From positions 1,952,979 through 2,016,978 of the forward strand of contig NC_087383.1 of the NCBI RefSeq assembly GCF_963675165.1: 64,000 bases of DNA, given 5' to 3'. Positions 23,055-36,304 of this stretch are shown here, piece by piece (the first letter of the stretch is position 1; each line of letters opens with the position of its first letter). The position numbers were made by a program, and so were the translations under genes. The notes beneath the pieces are model-generated. The model had not been told where the DNA came from and made no database searches. It was given only the letters and a program-made list of their open reading frames with translations. The stretch comes from Halichondria panicea. Lineage: Eukaryota; Porifera; Demospongiae; Suberitida; Halichondriidae.

Positions 23055-25065
23055 CAGTGCAACAACCAAAGAGAGTAGATTTTTTTTTATAATATTATTA
23101 TTATTTTTCACATTTTGTGGCATATCTTCTGAAGTAAAAGTGATATGATCTATTTGAGTGCAGGTACTGAAAGTTCAATTATTGGCGCTTCCATTGAACC
23201 ACCACCTGTTACATCATATCACTATGAAATGGCTGTCTGAAGATGTGTACCTCCGAAAATATGTTAGGAATAGAAGTAGCTTATTTGTTTGAGTTAAGAT
23301 CTGAAATTTATTGTGTATGTACCTGACTATATTGCTCATCTTTTGAGCTTCAACGGAAGTCTGGGCTGCTAGTAAGTTCTGAGAAATACTGAATTTTGTT
23401 GTTTTTTGGTGGCAAATATGTTAGGAATACAACTTTCGATTTTATGCTAGTTAAGGTCTGATTTTTGAGGAGCATGTACTACAATAGCATAGAATTCATC
23501 TGTACTAACTTACAGGAGCTAGACAAGTCTCATCTTTGCTAGAGCGGCCCTTCTTGTCAAAAATGGTGATTTTGCTCCGTTTTGCTACTTTTGCTGACGT
23601 ATGCAATGATATTCATTGATTTGTGGCATCACAAATCATCTTGTTGTTATTTGCTACATCCAAAGGTCATGCGATGTCTACCTGCAAATACACAGTTGGT
23701 GTTGGTCATTCTGTGTCACAGGGGCGTGGTAATTGAGCTTACTACGTAGCCAAATTGCCCCAAAAGTCATAAAAAGCACTGTTTTTGACAAGATGGGCCG
23801 CTCTAGCAAAGAAGAGGCTAGCCTAACTCCTGTAAGTTAGTACAGATGAAAAGTACACTATTGTAGTACATGCTGCTCAAAAATCAGACCTTAACTAATA
23901 TCAGAGATACAAAAGAAAGGGGATTGGAAACGAAATTTTTACGAAATTTTTGCGTGAAGCATTCCGCGTTATAGGGCGAGGCTAAAACTTCAAAGGATTA
24001 TATTTATAGTCAGCATGCTCATTACCAGTCTTGACTGCTCTACAATGTGCTGTACATAGAAACAGTGAAATTGATCATTTTTAATGTTGATTTTTCTAAA
24101 AAGTAAAGAGAATTTAGCTCTAAAAAGTCGACTAAGCCATGCAGCCACTATTACTAGACAAATAAATGCTATGCAAGAAGAAATAGCCTTTACTATGAAG
24201 TCGTAGGAGGGACAGGCCCGTGGCGTGTCTAAAAGTATACTAAAGCAGTTTGAAGGACTATACTGCAAACGTTTATGAACAGTACAGCTTATCTATAGCA
24301 TGAAGCCATTCTATGTAGCACTTAGATACATAATAACCAAGTCAAGCAATGTCCTTTGCTGTTTTGACTTCACAGGAGGGACAGAGAAAAGTTGACATAG
24401 AGTAATTCAAGCTAAACTCAAAAAAATTGGAAACAGAGTAAAGACAACGGACTTAGAGCTTGTCAGTGGTATAAGCTTACTTCTCTCAAGTATCTCCCAG
24501 GCCCTGAGTGATCTCTAGTGGATAGGAGAGCTAGAAACCAGGGATATAAAACTTTTCCATGTAATTATTTGCGAGCGCAATAATTACACGGAGTGCTTCA
24601 CCGGATGTCAGTCCTTTTACATAGGGCGTGGGCGGTCGTTTCCAATCCCCTTTCTTTTGTATCTCTGCTAATATAAAATCAAAAGTTGTATTCCTAACAT
24701 ATTTGCCACCAAAAAACAACAAAATTCAGTATTTCTCAGAACTTACTAGTAGCCCAGACTTCCGTTGAAGCTCAAAAGATGAGCAATATACTCAGGTACA
24801 TACACAACAAATTTCAGATCTTAACTCAAACAAATAAGCTACTTCTATTCCTAACATATTTTCGGAAGTACACATCTTCAGACAGCCATTTTATACTGAT
24901 GATGTCATGTGATGTAACAGGTGGTGGTCCAATGGAAGCGCCAATAGTTGAACTTTCAGTACCTGCACTCAAATAGATCATATCACTTTTACTTTAGAAG
25001 ATATGCCACAAAATGTAAAAAATGTGTACCAAAAAAAAAATCTACTCTCTTTGGTTGTTGCACTG
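23055..25065. mobile_element. 2.0-kb palindromic transposon inserted in the minisatellite
   Basis: Termini CAGTGCAACAACCAAAGAGA and their complement are flanked by TA duplicated from the minisatellite (23053-23054, 25066-25067). The arms are inverted over about 400 bp (23055-23450 against 24665-25065). A further inverted pair (about 23450-23570 against 23770-23890) contains GCTAGAGCGGCCC. No transposase is visible. It was later invaded at 23902-24667. Its terminal sequence also occurs alone at about 46211-46240. Confidence 0.82.
23902..24667. mobile_element. 766-bp MITE with 7-bp target duplication, nested
   Basis: Inverted ends CAGAGATACAAAAGAAAGG and CCTTTCTTTTGTATCTCTG, continuing GGATTGGAAACG, are flanked by CTAATAT on both sides (23895-23901, 24668-24674). 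It interrupts the right arm of the palindromic element. The interior has no convincing coding frame. A relative lies at 59898-60431. Confidence 0.85.
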
Positions 25066-25989
25066 TACAAAGTGGGACCATAGGCAGTGCATGTACATAG
25101 TGGGACCATAAGCAGTGCATGTACATAGTGGGGCCATAGGCAGTACGTGTACATAGTGAGACCATAGGCAGCATGTACATAGTGGGACGTGCATGTACAT
25201 AGTGGGACCATAGGCAGTGCGTGTACATAGTGGGACCATAGGCTGTGCATGTACATAGTGGGACCATAGGCAGTGCATGTACATAGTGGGACGTGCATGT
25301 ACATAGTGGGACCATAGGCAGTGCATGTACATAGTGGGACCATAAGCAGTGCATGTACATAGTGGGACCGTAAGCAATGCATGTACATAGTGGGACCATA
25401 AGCAGTGCATGTACATAGTGGGACCATAAGCAGTGCATGTACATAGTGGGACCATAAGCAGTGCGTGTACATAGTGGGACCATAAGCAGTGCATGTACAT
25501 AGTGGGGCCATAGGCAGTACGTGTACATAGTGGGACCATAGGCAGTGCATGTACATAGTGGGACGTGCATGTACATAGTGGGACCATAGGCAGTACGTGT
25601 ACATAGTGGGACCATAGGCAGTGCATGTACATAGTGGGACGTGCATGTACATAGTGGGACCATAGGCTGTGCATGTACATAGTGGGACCATAAGCAGTGC
25701 ATGTACATAGTGGGACCGTAAGCAAAGCATGTACATAGTGGGACCATAAGCAGTGCATGTACATAGTGGGACCATAGGCAGTGCATGTACATAGTGGGAC
25801 CATAGGCAGTGCATGTACATAGTGGGACCATAAGCAGTGCATGTACATAGTGGGACCATAAGCAATGCATGTACATAGTGGGACCATAGGCAGTGCATGT
25901 ACATAGTGGGACCATAAGCAGTGCATGTACATAGTGGGACCATAGGCAGTGCATGTACATAGTGGGACCATAAGCAGTGCATGTACATA
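25066..25989. repeat. 28-bp minisatellite, array A2
   Basis: Continuation of array A1 on the other side of the palindromic transposon, in the same orientation and phase, about 33 units. Contains the shortened variant GTGGGACGTGCATGTACA several times, indicating local higher-order duplication (compare 25181-25310 with 25556-25660). Confidence 0.92.
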
Positions 25990-26683
25990 CTCTGCGCACT
26001 TAAGGCCCGGGTCCAGATTTCAATACCAAAATTTACACTATGTTCATACTGCTGTATTATTTGCAATATACAGTGTATGCTGCATCAAAATGATCCAAAA
26101 TGAAGCTCAATAATTTCTTTTTCCAAAAAACTAATTAGCTTAATTCAATTATGCTAATTAGTCCCATAAATGGTGATGACGTCATGCCACTTTCAGAAAG
26201 AGAAGTGCAAATACGGCGTTGAAGATGCCAAGATCAAGCTTCAAAAACAAGGCTAGATGAACATCTCATAGCTAGGTACTAGTATTCTTGATGGGAAGAG
26301 TAGGAGTTATTGTATTCTTGAGATACACAAAATAGCCTACCTCTAGGGTGGCTGTCAGAGCTAAAGAAGCCAGCATAGCTAAGAAAGTTTTGGACATTTT
26401 TACTTCCCATCAAGGAAATATAATCATAACAACATACTCTATCTTTTGAGGGCCTAAACAGCTACTCTTACCTTGTTTAAGTCCGCCGTATTTGTTGCCA
26501 AAGATAATCTATAATAGTTCTAGCAGCTAGCTAAGCAAATACATTGACCTTATGACGTCACATGCAATGAATAACATTAATAAACATTATGAATCTCATT
26601 AACACTACATGATCTACATAAAATGTTGGCAATGAATAAAATTAATCTTATCAGTGCCTGACCCAGGCCTTAACTGCGCAGAG
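25990..26683. mobile_element. 694-bp TIR element inserted in the minisatellite
   Basis: Ends CTCTGCGCACTTAAGGCC and GGCCTTAACTGCGCAGAG are inverted with one mismatch. TA (25988-25989, 26684-26685) is the duplicated target from the unit GTACATAGTGGG, so the empty site can be read directly. The interior holds inverted CTTGATGGGAAG and CTTCCCATCAAG and is non-coding. Confidence 0.85.
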
Positions 26684-27267
26684 TAGTGGGACCATAAGCA
26701 GTGCATGTACATAGTGGGACCATAGGCAGTGCATGTACATAGTGGGACCATAAGCAGTGCATGTACATAGTGGGGCCATAGGCAGTGCATGTACATAGTG
26801 GGGCCATAGGCAGTGCATGTACATAGTGGGACCATAGGCAGTGCATGTACATAGTGGGACCATAAGCAGTGCATGTACATAGTGGGACCATAGGCAGTGC
26901 GTGTACATAGTGGGACCATAAGCAGTGCATGTACATAGTGGAACCATAAGCAGTGCATGTACATAGTGGGACCATCCATAGGCAGTGCATGTACATAGTG
27001 GGACCATAAGCAGTGTATGTACATAGTGGGACCATAGGCAGTGCATGTACATAGTGGGACCATAGGCAGTGCATGTACATAGTGGGACCATATAGGCAGT
27101 GCGTGAACATAGTGGGATCATAGGCAGTGCGTGTACATAGTGGGACCATATAGGCAGTGCATGAACATAGTGGGACCATAGGCAGTGCATGTACATAGTG
27201 GGACCATAGGCAGTGCATGTACATAGTGGGGCCATAAGCAGTGCATGTACATAGTGGGACCATAAGC
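26684..27267. repeat. 28-bp minisatellite, array A3
   Basis: Third part of the interrupted array, about 20 units, ending at CATAAGCTCTGT. The right flank (CACACTAGA.GTCAATTTGAG) is the same as that following the array at 61545. Confidence 0.92.
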
Positions 27268-27419
27268 TCTGTACACACACTAGATGTCAATTTGAGTACC
27301 TTTCCTACTTTGCTTAAAAAAATGTTTTTTCAGGTGAGTTGAAGGTGTACAATGCAGTAAGGAACTAGACTGAATAGTTTTAAGCACAAAACCTCCAAAT
27401 TGCACCTTAGACAATCATT

Positions 27420-28115
27420 CGGTAAACATAATATTATTTCTTACCTAAACTTCTTGAAGGCATGAGTGAGTGTTCGGGTTCATTACTGACAGGGCATCAT
27501 TCTCAGTCTCAACTCACATCAACCTCCAGCATGGGGTGGGTCGATCACAGTGACATAACACACACAAACTGTGCAAAGGAACAGGAAAACATGATAAACC
27601 GGCAATACGGTAACTTAAACCAACAGATGATAAATGGACTAAAATCATGAAAAAACTCACTAATAATAACGAGTGTTGCAAACTGCAATGTGCTAATGCA
27701 TGCCTCTCACTTATAGTTTCGATTAGGGGGGAGGGGCTAAATGAGGTTCTTTATACTGCTAATCACAGGGGCCCCTCTTTCCGTACTCTCCTAAAACCTA
27801 ATCGCAGTCAAGTGACCCCTAACCTCTAGCGTGAGAGATATGAATGGGCACGTACATGTAACATCTGCTTAACCGGTACCTCGCGGATGACACAACAAAT
27901 CTACTGCAACCTGTAAGACTAGTCTGATATACATGTACCACAGAAACAGTGTGCTTGTGTACATACTAATTTAAAACTACTCACATCTGCCTTGCTGTTG
28001 GCCAGTTCCAATTCTCACTCCAGCTCAGCCATGACACCCGGGTCCATGATTTGAGATCTCTTGAGCAGCTTCTCCTCCATGTCTAGATGACTGCACTTCT
28101 TCTTACTACCACTCT
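27420..28115 (-). pseudogene. Coiled-coil exon remnants of the IQGAP-like gene
   Basis: At about 27998-28115 the minus strand carries a decayed copy of the exon that is intact at 41132-41281 (LLERSQIMDPGVMAEL and ELANSKAD recognisable); bases are missing, which breaks the frame. Near 27477-27580 is a copy of the short segment containing CCTGTCAGTAATGAACCCG, perhaps another small exon. A close duplicate lies at 62075-62720. Confidence 0.55.
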
Positions 28116-28310
28116 AGAAGGTAAAAAGGAAAACAAAATAATGCATTTGGTAAAGATCTACTCTCGTGCAAACAACATTGTAATTAGTATATACATGTGA
28201 TGATCGTTACCAAATTGTGGGTAAAGGGTCAAAAAAGCAAAATAATTATGATTTTTATAAAAACATTCTTCTCAACTCCTGCCATTCAGGAACCTCGAAC
28301 CTGGTAGGTA

Positions 28311-28714
28311 TACCATATATCTTCTAATTTATCGGACACTTCTAATTACCCCGGACACTCTTTTGGGCAATTTTTGCTGTTCTAACACAACTTCTAATAC
28401 AACGGACACTCCAGTGCTTTAATATTACATTCGTTCTAAATATCCGGACAATATCTTGAGTTACATTCATAGTTACGGCAAGTAAGACTTAGAGTGCTGC
28501 AGTTAGATAGCTTGAGTAGCTAGTTTTAGATAGCTAGTGCAACTATTCAGTCGTACCCTGTTCTATTAAACTTAGCTAGCTCGCATGCAGCTGCTTGCTT
28601 GTTCTAATTATTCCAGACACTTTGCATGCTCTATAAAAATCTGTTCCAATTATACCCAGACAATTTCCAAAATAATAATTTTTTGCTGTCCGATAAATTA
28701 GAAGATATACGGTA
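28311..28714. mobile_element. MITE with ATATCTTCTAATTTATCGGACA termini (family X1)
   Basis: TACC at 28311 begins an inverted repeat (ATATCTTCTAATTTATCGG against CCGATAAATTAGAAGATATA ending GGTA). The interior repeats GGACA, TAATTA and TCTAAT motifs. The same insertion is at about 62930-63300; a half copy is at 53750-54085. Confidence 0.75.
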
Positions 28715-28847
28715 CTCAACCCTCAATACCGTCCCCCCACACATGTACAAGACTGCCCCATACTCACCAGGGTGTCATACAGGATTTTGAAATAGAGAGG
28801 GTAATAAGAAAAGTGACTAGAGCTAAAAAAAGGTCAACTGTTATTAG

Positions 28848-28893
28848 TTAGCAAGAGTTCACAATAGACCTTTATCATGAACTCTTGCTGTTA
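28848..28893. repeat. Inverted repeat GCAAGAGTTCA / TGAACTCTTGC
   Basis: TTAGCAAGAGTTCA pairs with TGAACTCTTGCTGTTA across a 16-nt spacer. The same structure occurs near 41690 and 63435 at the same place relative to EFR3 copies 3 and 4. Confidence 0.65.
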
Positions 28894-29604
28894 GTATGTA
28901 AAATTGCCAGCTATAGACCCCAACTAGTACCTAAATGTAAATTTTAGGGGAGGGAGGATTGGAGCTAGAGGGGGATATCCCCCTTCCCCCCTGTATGACA
29001 CCCTGCTCACCCTTTAGAAGACTGCCCCCCCCCCCATACACACACACTCACCCCTCTAGAAAAATGTCCCACCATAGCCTTCGGAGCTGTCTCCCTCCTC
29101 TTAGCAATCACTCCATCAATGTGCGTCGTCTTGAGTACCTCATTTCGACTGATCTTGGACGCTAGATGCAGCACACCCGCCACTGTAGCACCACTCTGTG
29201 ATGTGCCTTAAGGCCTTTCTCCTTCACAGCAAGCTCTTGCAGCTGGTGTAGGAAGACCAGTATATCCGAGAGCCCTTGATAAGAGAATTCCAGTGTCAGG
29301 AGAAATACGAGTTGGTAGAAAGCGAGTGTGTTAGCAGGGCTAGTGCAGATAGCTTTGGCCAGTTCCAGGAGATTGGTGAAGAGAGAGTTGACTGTTTTAG
29401 AGAGGAACCTTTTCAAAACCACACCCAGTGAGAGCCCTACAGCCTCCAGACTCACCCAATCACTGCACAAGGGGAGGGTATAAATACACGTACATGTAGC
29501 TGTAAGCACTGCACATGATTGTATACATACATGTAGTGAAAGCTAAGACAAAATGGACCTGTATAACTGACAAATAAAATCTAGTACGCCCACTGAACAT
29601 AGCA

Positions 29605-29808
<204 letters not shown>

Positions 29809-30106
29809 TTGAGAGGAATCTTGTCCTTGTTGGCATGGTGATGTACGAGACGATGCCACATCCAGCTGTGTGCTGGGCTCTCGAATGAGGAGCAATTGGA
29901 CGAGGGAGGCAAACAGTTGCCCTGGGAACGCCGTCTCCAGCACTAATGCGTGACAAGTGTCAGCCACCGCCCTCAAACACTTGACCAGGGAGGTAGTCAA
30001 CATGGGGCTGGAATACAATTATGGAAGCATAAACACTTAGTAATGCACACAGTCTATTGTGCATGGTCACATAATTACAAGCAGGTCATCCTCTATAATA
30101 TATTCC

Positions 30107-31405
30107 CCACTTGGGGTCTGTTTCATAGCAACTGGCTGGGGTTTAACTACCATAAACCCCAGCCCTAGCCTGGAGCACATTCCTCATAAACTCCCTTGCC
30201 TTGAGGGCGCACTGATTTTATACTAGATCTACACAGCCAAAAAGAAGCTAGACACTTGTTGACAAAGGCAGGACAGATGGGTGGGGCTCACTAAACACCA
30301 GGAAGGCTGGAGGTAGCCTCTACACAGGCTCTCCTTTTTCTGTTCTTTATCACAATCGTTCAATAAGATAAAATACTGTATTAATCGTTCAATGAGATAA
30401 AATACGGTATTAATTGGAGGAATAAAGAAAGAAATAGATGTAGAGTTAGGAAAAAGGAGAGCCTGTATCGGGAAGTCGCGTGAGGGTAGAAGGGTGGTAG
30501 AAGGGTGAAAATGAGCGTGGGCATGCTGAGCTAGAGATGTTGGACTGCCCACGTAGAGATCTATGACTAATAAAACTTTGCCTGCAGCAAGCTGGACATG
30601 GACTTGGAACTGGAAGTTTGCAAGCACTATAGCTAGCTAAACCTTAGGCTTAGCTAGATGATCTACTAGTTATATGTTCAGATTCTATCAGACTATCACC
30701 TTTTCTTGTGTCTTTCTATAGTCTACTGATAGTATAGATCAAGAATAGCTTAGTCATCATTATCATATAGCAGGTAGCTACTGCCACCAGAGCTGGCCAC
30801 GCTGGTTCTCTGATCTGACTTGCAGCACAGCTTGGTGGTTGTCTCAGTTCTTATTAATTAATTAACTCTGAATGCGTGGGAGAATATCTTACGTCACGAT
30901 TGTGGGCTACATATCGCCCACGTTCATAAAAATCCTTGTGGATCACGCGATTTCCCGAACCAGGCCTTACTTTTTCTTAACTGTACGCCCATTTCTTTCT
31001 TTGCTGCCTCACTATGTCTTTCTTATGATTTATCGATGAACAGTGACAACAGCAAGAAAAAGTGTAAGGCCTGGGATCGAGGCTAGGCTGGAGGATGGGT
31101 GAGGCTCACTGCTTGGACATTGACAAGTTAGTGCGTAGAGCTAGAAGCTTAGCACTGGCTAAAAGCTATACGCACAACCTTTTTGCCTCAATAGTTTTTG
31201 AGACTGTTAGCTAGTTGTATCCAAGGTAAGGTAGCTTAGGTAACAAGTACTTTTCATTCAAGTGGGTATATAACACTTACTGTCCACTACATTTGAATTT
31301 ATGGCAAACGTAAACCATCCTTGGCCTCGGAGCTTCACCCTCGTCCTCGGAGGTTTACTGCCATAAATTCTGATGTACGGACAATAAGTATAACATAATA
31401 TCATA
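30107..31405. mobile_element. 1.3-kb insert in EFR3 copy-2 intron 8
   Basis: Copies 1 and 3 read straight from CATCCTCTATAAT to CTACTCAAAGGTTACTGC; copy 2 has about 1.3 kb between. It contains GGCTGGGGTTTA..TAAACCCCAGCC (30141-30173), inverted CAGGCTCTCCTTTTT/AAAAAGGAGAGCCTG (30326-30467), a relative of the pair near 30945-31090, and a palindromic element at 31267-31391. No coding exon was recognised. Confidence 0.65.
31267..31391. mobile_element. 125-bp palindromic MITE
   Basis: ACTTACTGTCC..ACATTTGAATTTATGGCA pairs with TGCCATAAATTCTGATGTACGGACAATAAGT; the centre is GCTTCACCCTCG. It folds as a single long imperfect hairpin. Non-coding. Confidence 0.7.
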
Positions 31406-32774
31406 GTCTACTCAAAGGTTACTGCTATAAACAGGATTCACGAAGGCACCAGAATCAGAGAACACGTACATGTACAAACAGTGTTTATGACAGGAAACTA
31501 ACACATACATGTACACAAACAGCTAAATGAAGCAAAAGCTGTATAATATCATTCTCACCTGTTTTGAGTGTCCTGAGATGCCAGAGGATGTACAGACAGT
31601 CCAGTGGTGGCTCGGCTATCAAGACCCCTTGAGGCCACGGGTACATAAGAGTTGATGAGCTCCAGTATATCTGGCTTATGATAGTCGGGAAGGACTCCTG
31701 CAAACTCCCCCACAGTGATAGTGATGGATTGCTGAAAGGTTAGAGAGGACGTGAGGTCGGAGGGGCCTTCTGAAACGGTTTCTATGGAGATACGGAGGTG
31801 GCGGACCAGTGTACGAAATATATCCAGTACAGACGGACCTGCATGAGTGGACACAAGCTAAGTAATGTAAATACATGTATGCAGATTTAAAGCGTGGAAT
31901 TAAACCACACTACGTATAATGAAAGCACCACGGGTGCTGATGCCTCGGTAGAGGTGCCAAAGCTACATAACATAAAGCTAGCTTTTATACACACATTGAT
32001 CATGATGAACATTTTTAATTTTGCTACATGCAGAATCCAGAATTACAGGGAAACTCGAAGAGTGGGTAATGACCGACCGTGATTGTTGTTAAAAGCGATC
32101 AATGCCAAAAGTTCAAGTAGAAAATGAATGGCTGCAAGCCAGCAGAGCTTTGCAGCTCTCTTCTCACTCTTGCAGCTATAGCTAGCGTTCTAGTGCAGAG
32201 CTAACTACTAAGTAGAGTAGCAACACTCGGTGAACAAGTTTTGGTACGGACTCTTCTGAAAAGGCTGCAATGGCATTCCAAGTAAGCAAAACTAGGCATA
32301 ACTCGAGAACGAAGCATTATTTTGCAAATCCACAAATTGAATCCCAAGAAAACATGACTAGAAACTCTTACTTGCACTTGATTCATCCTTGAGCAGCTGT
32401 AGCAGTCTACACACACACAGACACACAAACACACTACTGTATGCGCACCGAGGCATAATTATAGAGATTAAGCCAGTGTCAAAACATACATGATTGTACA
32501 GTCAGCAGAAACTTTAATAACAGCTATGAAAGCATCTAAGTACGAAGAATAAATGCGTACAGCCTTCTTTAGAAAATGGCCCAAAAATAGTGTTGAAACC
32601 ATACAAGTACTTTACCATGGAGACTCACCTAGAGAGCTATCTGCTGCCACGGCAACACACTTAGAGAGTGTGCCGAGGATCCCCTGTTTGGTCTCCCAGG
32701 ACTCCTTCACCTTGGCATCCAGGTGGTCCACCAGCGACTGGACGGCCTTGTACCGATCCTGTCTCTGTGGGGGT

Positions 32775-33060
32775 ACATGTACAGTGGATAATGTACACTG
32801 GGGGGCTGTGGGGGTACATGATAGATACTATACACTGGGGGGGGGGGGGGGGGGGGGGTGTGTGGGTGTGGGCATGTGCATTGGATAATGTACCCTGGGG
32901 GGCTGTAGGGGTACATGTACAGTGGATAATGTACCCTGGGGGGCTGTGGGGAGTACATGATAGATACTGTACACTGGGGGGCTGTGGGGGGTACATGACA
33001 GATACTGTACACTGAGGGGCTGTGGGGGGTACATGATAGATACTGTACACTGAGGGGGTA
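32775..33060. repeat. G-rich minisatellite in EFR3 copy-2 intron 6
   Basis: About seven units related to the 33-bp repeat of copy 1, here mostly of the GGTACATG..AGATACTGTACACTG type, with a run of about 23 G near 32838-32860. Same intron as the copy-1 and copy-3 arrays. Confidence 0.8.
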
Positions 33061-33064
33061 CATG

Positions 33065-34096
33065 TGAGTGGAAAGTACAATACACATGTAGGTACTGTCT
33101 TCGTGGGGATACATGTCTACACTGGAGGGAACAATTGATCAAGAACAAACTAGAGCACTAAAGTGCAAACCCTCGGCTGGTACATGGTGACATGATTAAA
33201 AAGAAACCAGAAATATAATGCAGTGCATATAGTGATGTTGTTATCATGTATGACTTGCACAGCAACTAAGGAGCAATACAACTAAACCAGACTGGAGGCA
33301 TGCTGAAACATTTGAGAACAGGTAGTGGTACTATAGATATATGCACTGTGGATTAGGATCACAGTAAAGAAGCCTGGAGTCTCAGAGAAGTATGGCTCCA
33401 GGTTCTCATGGAGTAGGATCCCAGTCAGCAGCAGGAGCTATAATTCAAGCTTCTACTTTAGTGACCCTGTTCCATTGTTCCTGGTATATACAGCTTTCTA
33501 CTTTAGTGACCCTGTTCCATCATTCTTGGTACAAGATCACTTCAGTTATAAGTAACGCATGGTGCAAGTTCTGTTCAAGTTTTGCTCGCTTTTATTAGAC
33601 AAAGGAGCTTTAACACCGAAAGCTGCCACTATCAAAAGTACTAACTTGTTGTGTGGAGGCTACTCATGCTGTAAACGCAGTGCTAGAGCATCCAGGTAAG
33701 CAGACCTAGTCACAAGCTTATTCAAGCTTCTTAGCTTTTGCTCGACAAAGAAGCTTTAACAGCAAAATCTGCCACTATTTAAATCAAGATATTGTTCTGT
33801 GAAGGCTACCCATGCTGTAAACGCAGTGCTGTGGCATCCAGGTGAGTAGATATACCTGTGACAAACAAACAAACAGACAAACAAACAAACCAACAGACTA
33901 CTATACCCGTGGCCGCCCACGCGCGCCTCGGGTAACAAGGAGTATGTTGGACCTGAAAGCTATCAATGTTACACAACAGAACAAAGCAAAAAGCAACGAA
34001 ATACTGTTGATCACAGTCCGTTATGGACAGTCGAGTCAGAATTTACAGTCGATCGTATGACCACAAGTATTTTTATCAGCATGATGCACTATACAC
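33065..34096. other. EFR3 copy-2 intron 6: inserted DNA with internal duplications
   Basis: No exon. CTACTTTAGTGACCCTGTTC occurs twice (33451, 33500). A segment of about 140 bp with CATGCTGTAAACGCAGTGCT occurs at 33600-33700 and again at 33745-33850. A (CAAA)n tract lies near 33863-33890. After about 33940 the sequence again matches copy 1. Confidence 0.6.
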
Positions 34097-34298
34097 TACC
34101 GTATAGCGGCTAATTTTCGTGGGGTAAAATATTCGTTATTTTCGTAGGCAGGCTGACCTCCACGAAATTTTAACTGGCTTTATCAGAACGTAGGAATGTC
34201 GTGCAGCCACGAGACTAAACAAAATTTTTACTCACGAAAACCACAGTTTCTCGAGTTAAACGAATTTTTACCCCACGAAACTTACCCGCTATACGGTA
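34097..34298. mobile_element. MITE with TACCGTATAGCGG termini (family X2)
   Basis: TACCGTATAGCGG and CCCGCTATACGGTA are inverted, with CGTGGGGTAAA/TTTACCCCACG inside. About 200 bp, in EFR3 copy-2 intron 6 and absent from copies 1 and 3. Related elements are at 40147-40357 and, split, at 51810-52655. Confidence 0.75.
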
Positions 34299-36304
34299 TG
34301 GTGAGAGCACTTGGCCACCAGTACATGTATATACGTGTACCTGCATGGCTTCCACGACAATGACGTACACACCAGCTGTGAATTCCTTGTCAGATATCCA
34401 TAGTTTGTTTAGGTCAAAGTGTCTACAAGGGGAGCAATGGAGTGTTACTATATACACAGGAAATGAGACAATGGTTGTCATGGTATTAGACCTGCTGAGA
34501 CGTACAACATTGCACAATAGGTCATAGCACTTTACTAACATCAGGAGTTCATTAAGAATCCTAATGAACTCCTGCTGAATGCAGTTCCATTTAAGTTACA
34601 CCTATTAGGGAAACCACCTTGCCTACAAGTACAGTGTTGTAATCCTACGCATGTACACTGTATACATATACATTAGGGAAACCACCTTGCCTACAAGTAG
34701 CACCGACACACACGAGGCATTGACTGACTTACTGCAGTATTGGCTTGAGGACACTATCGATGTGAGAGAGTCCGGCAAAAGTGATGAGCTCAGTGAGACT
34801 ATCCTGAGAGTACCCTCCCAGACTGTCCCCCTCCTCCACAACAGGCTGGATCTCACCAGACTCTCTGTCAGAGTGGGAGGGAGGGAGGGAGGTTACTATT
34901 GGCACACACTGTATAATTATCTAAGGCCATCAATAGGTAAGTTTGATACAAACTGAGGCTATCAACATTTACTCATTGAAGTATGTGTATTAGCCAGTGC
35001 TCCAGGAGTAGAACTGAAGCAAATTGTAGTGACTTTCCTAGACAGTATACCTTGACTGGACGACACTGACTGTGCATATTGAAGAGGAAGGGTGGCACTA
35101 TCTTGTTCATGTGATCTAGGTCCCAAATGTTCATCTGGAGGTTGTCTTGCCAAACAATCTTCTTTATCACTCCCCTCAGCCCTTGCAACCCAGCCATCTG
35201 CGTCCTGTGTGAGGTGTAGTGGGGAGGGGTGGAGTTGGTGATGAAAGCAATGTGATCACAAGTTATGCATGTGGCAGAGCACCCTAAGGGCAGTACAGTT
35301 AAAATATGACACCTAACACTTCGACCTGTGGCCACTCAAACTCATTTCAAAACAGTAAATGTACACATACTCGTGATATTGTCGGCGTTGTCCACATTCT
35401 TGGTGAGGCTAAGAGAGGCAAAGCGGTGGATGAGGAAGTCGTACTATCTGTGGTAGGGGGTGTTCCCTTCCTCTCGCTCGGCAAACTTCACAAACTGTGT
35501 GTGTGTGGAGGAAGGGTCGTCAATGTGTTGTATACACAATACACTATTAACAAAATGAAAAGTATATGTACATGCAATCTAATCAGTCCACCCTCCGCAA
35601 TCTCACACATACACACTCTACTCACACCCACACACACCACACACCCACTCCCTACTAACCAAATTTGTGGCCATGACATGCAGTTCTGTGTTGCTAGTTT
35701 CCAGCATATTATGCAGTATATCCAGGTAGCTATCCACAATCAACTGGACAATCAACTGGAGCTTTCGTGAGTCACAGGCTGACAGCAGCTTCTCCGTCAC
35801 TTGCAGAGCCACTCACATGCCTGGGGGGAGGGAGAGGCATGAAAATGGTATTTTGTACCACGTTTGTGAGAAAGCCATTGGATACTATAGTTGTATCATA
35901 GATATAACACTTAAAGTTCCCAGCCAAATAAGTTTCTGTTCCGGAGGTACGGGGAAGGTCGATAAATTTCCCTAGCTATACATGACATGTCGACATTGTA
36001 TACTGTACAGGTATGTCTCTGAAATAGTCGTCTAACCCGTTTCTCTCTCTTTGCAGGCTCCGACGCAGTCTCAGAGCGAGGTACTCTCCAATATTGTCCA
36101 GATGGTCAGGGGAGGTTTGAGCAAAAAAGAGCAGCTTGTCTATATTAGCAGACACAGGTGTGGGTGTTTGAGGGTCCTCTGGGAAGAGCCCATCAACCAG
36201 CCGTTTGTAGCGAGGTTTGGGGCAGCAGAAGCACGTCGCCATAGTTAGTCTGTGTCTTGACTGATTGCAGACCTAGCATTTATTTGTAAAACGTAGAGCA
36301 GAGG

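Noticed and set aside
22184-27290. Long minus-strand frames in all three phases (up to 360 residues) with HCLWSHYVHALPMVPL-type repeats
   Set aside because: A 28-bp tandem unit without stops reads open in every frame and yields the same periodic peptide. There is no start context, splice signal or codon bias, and transposons interrupt it.
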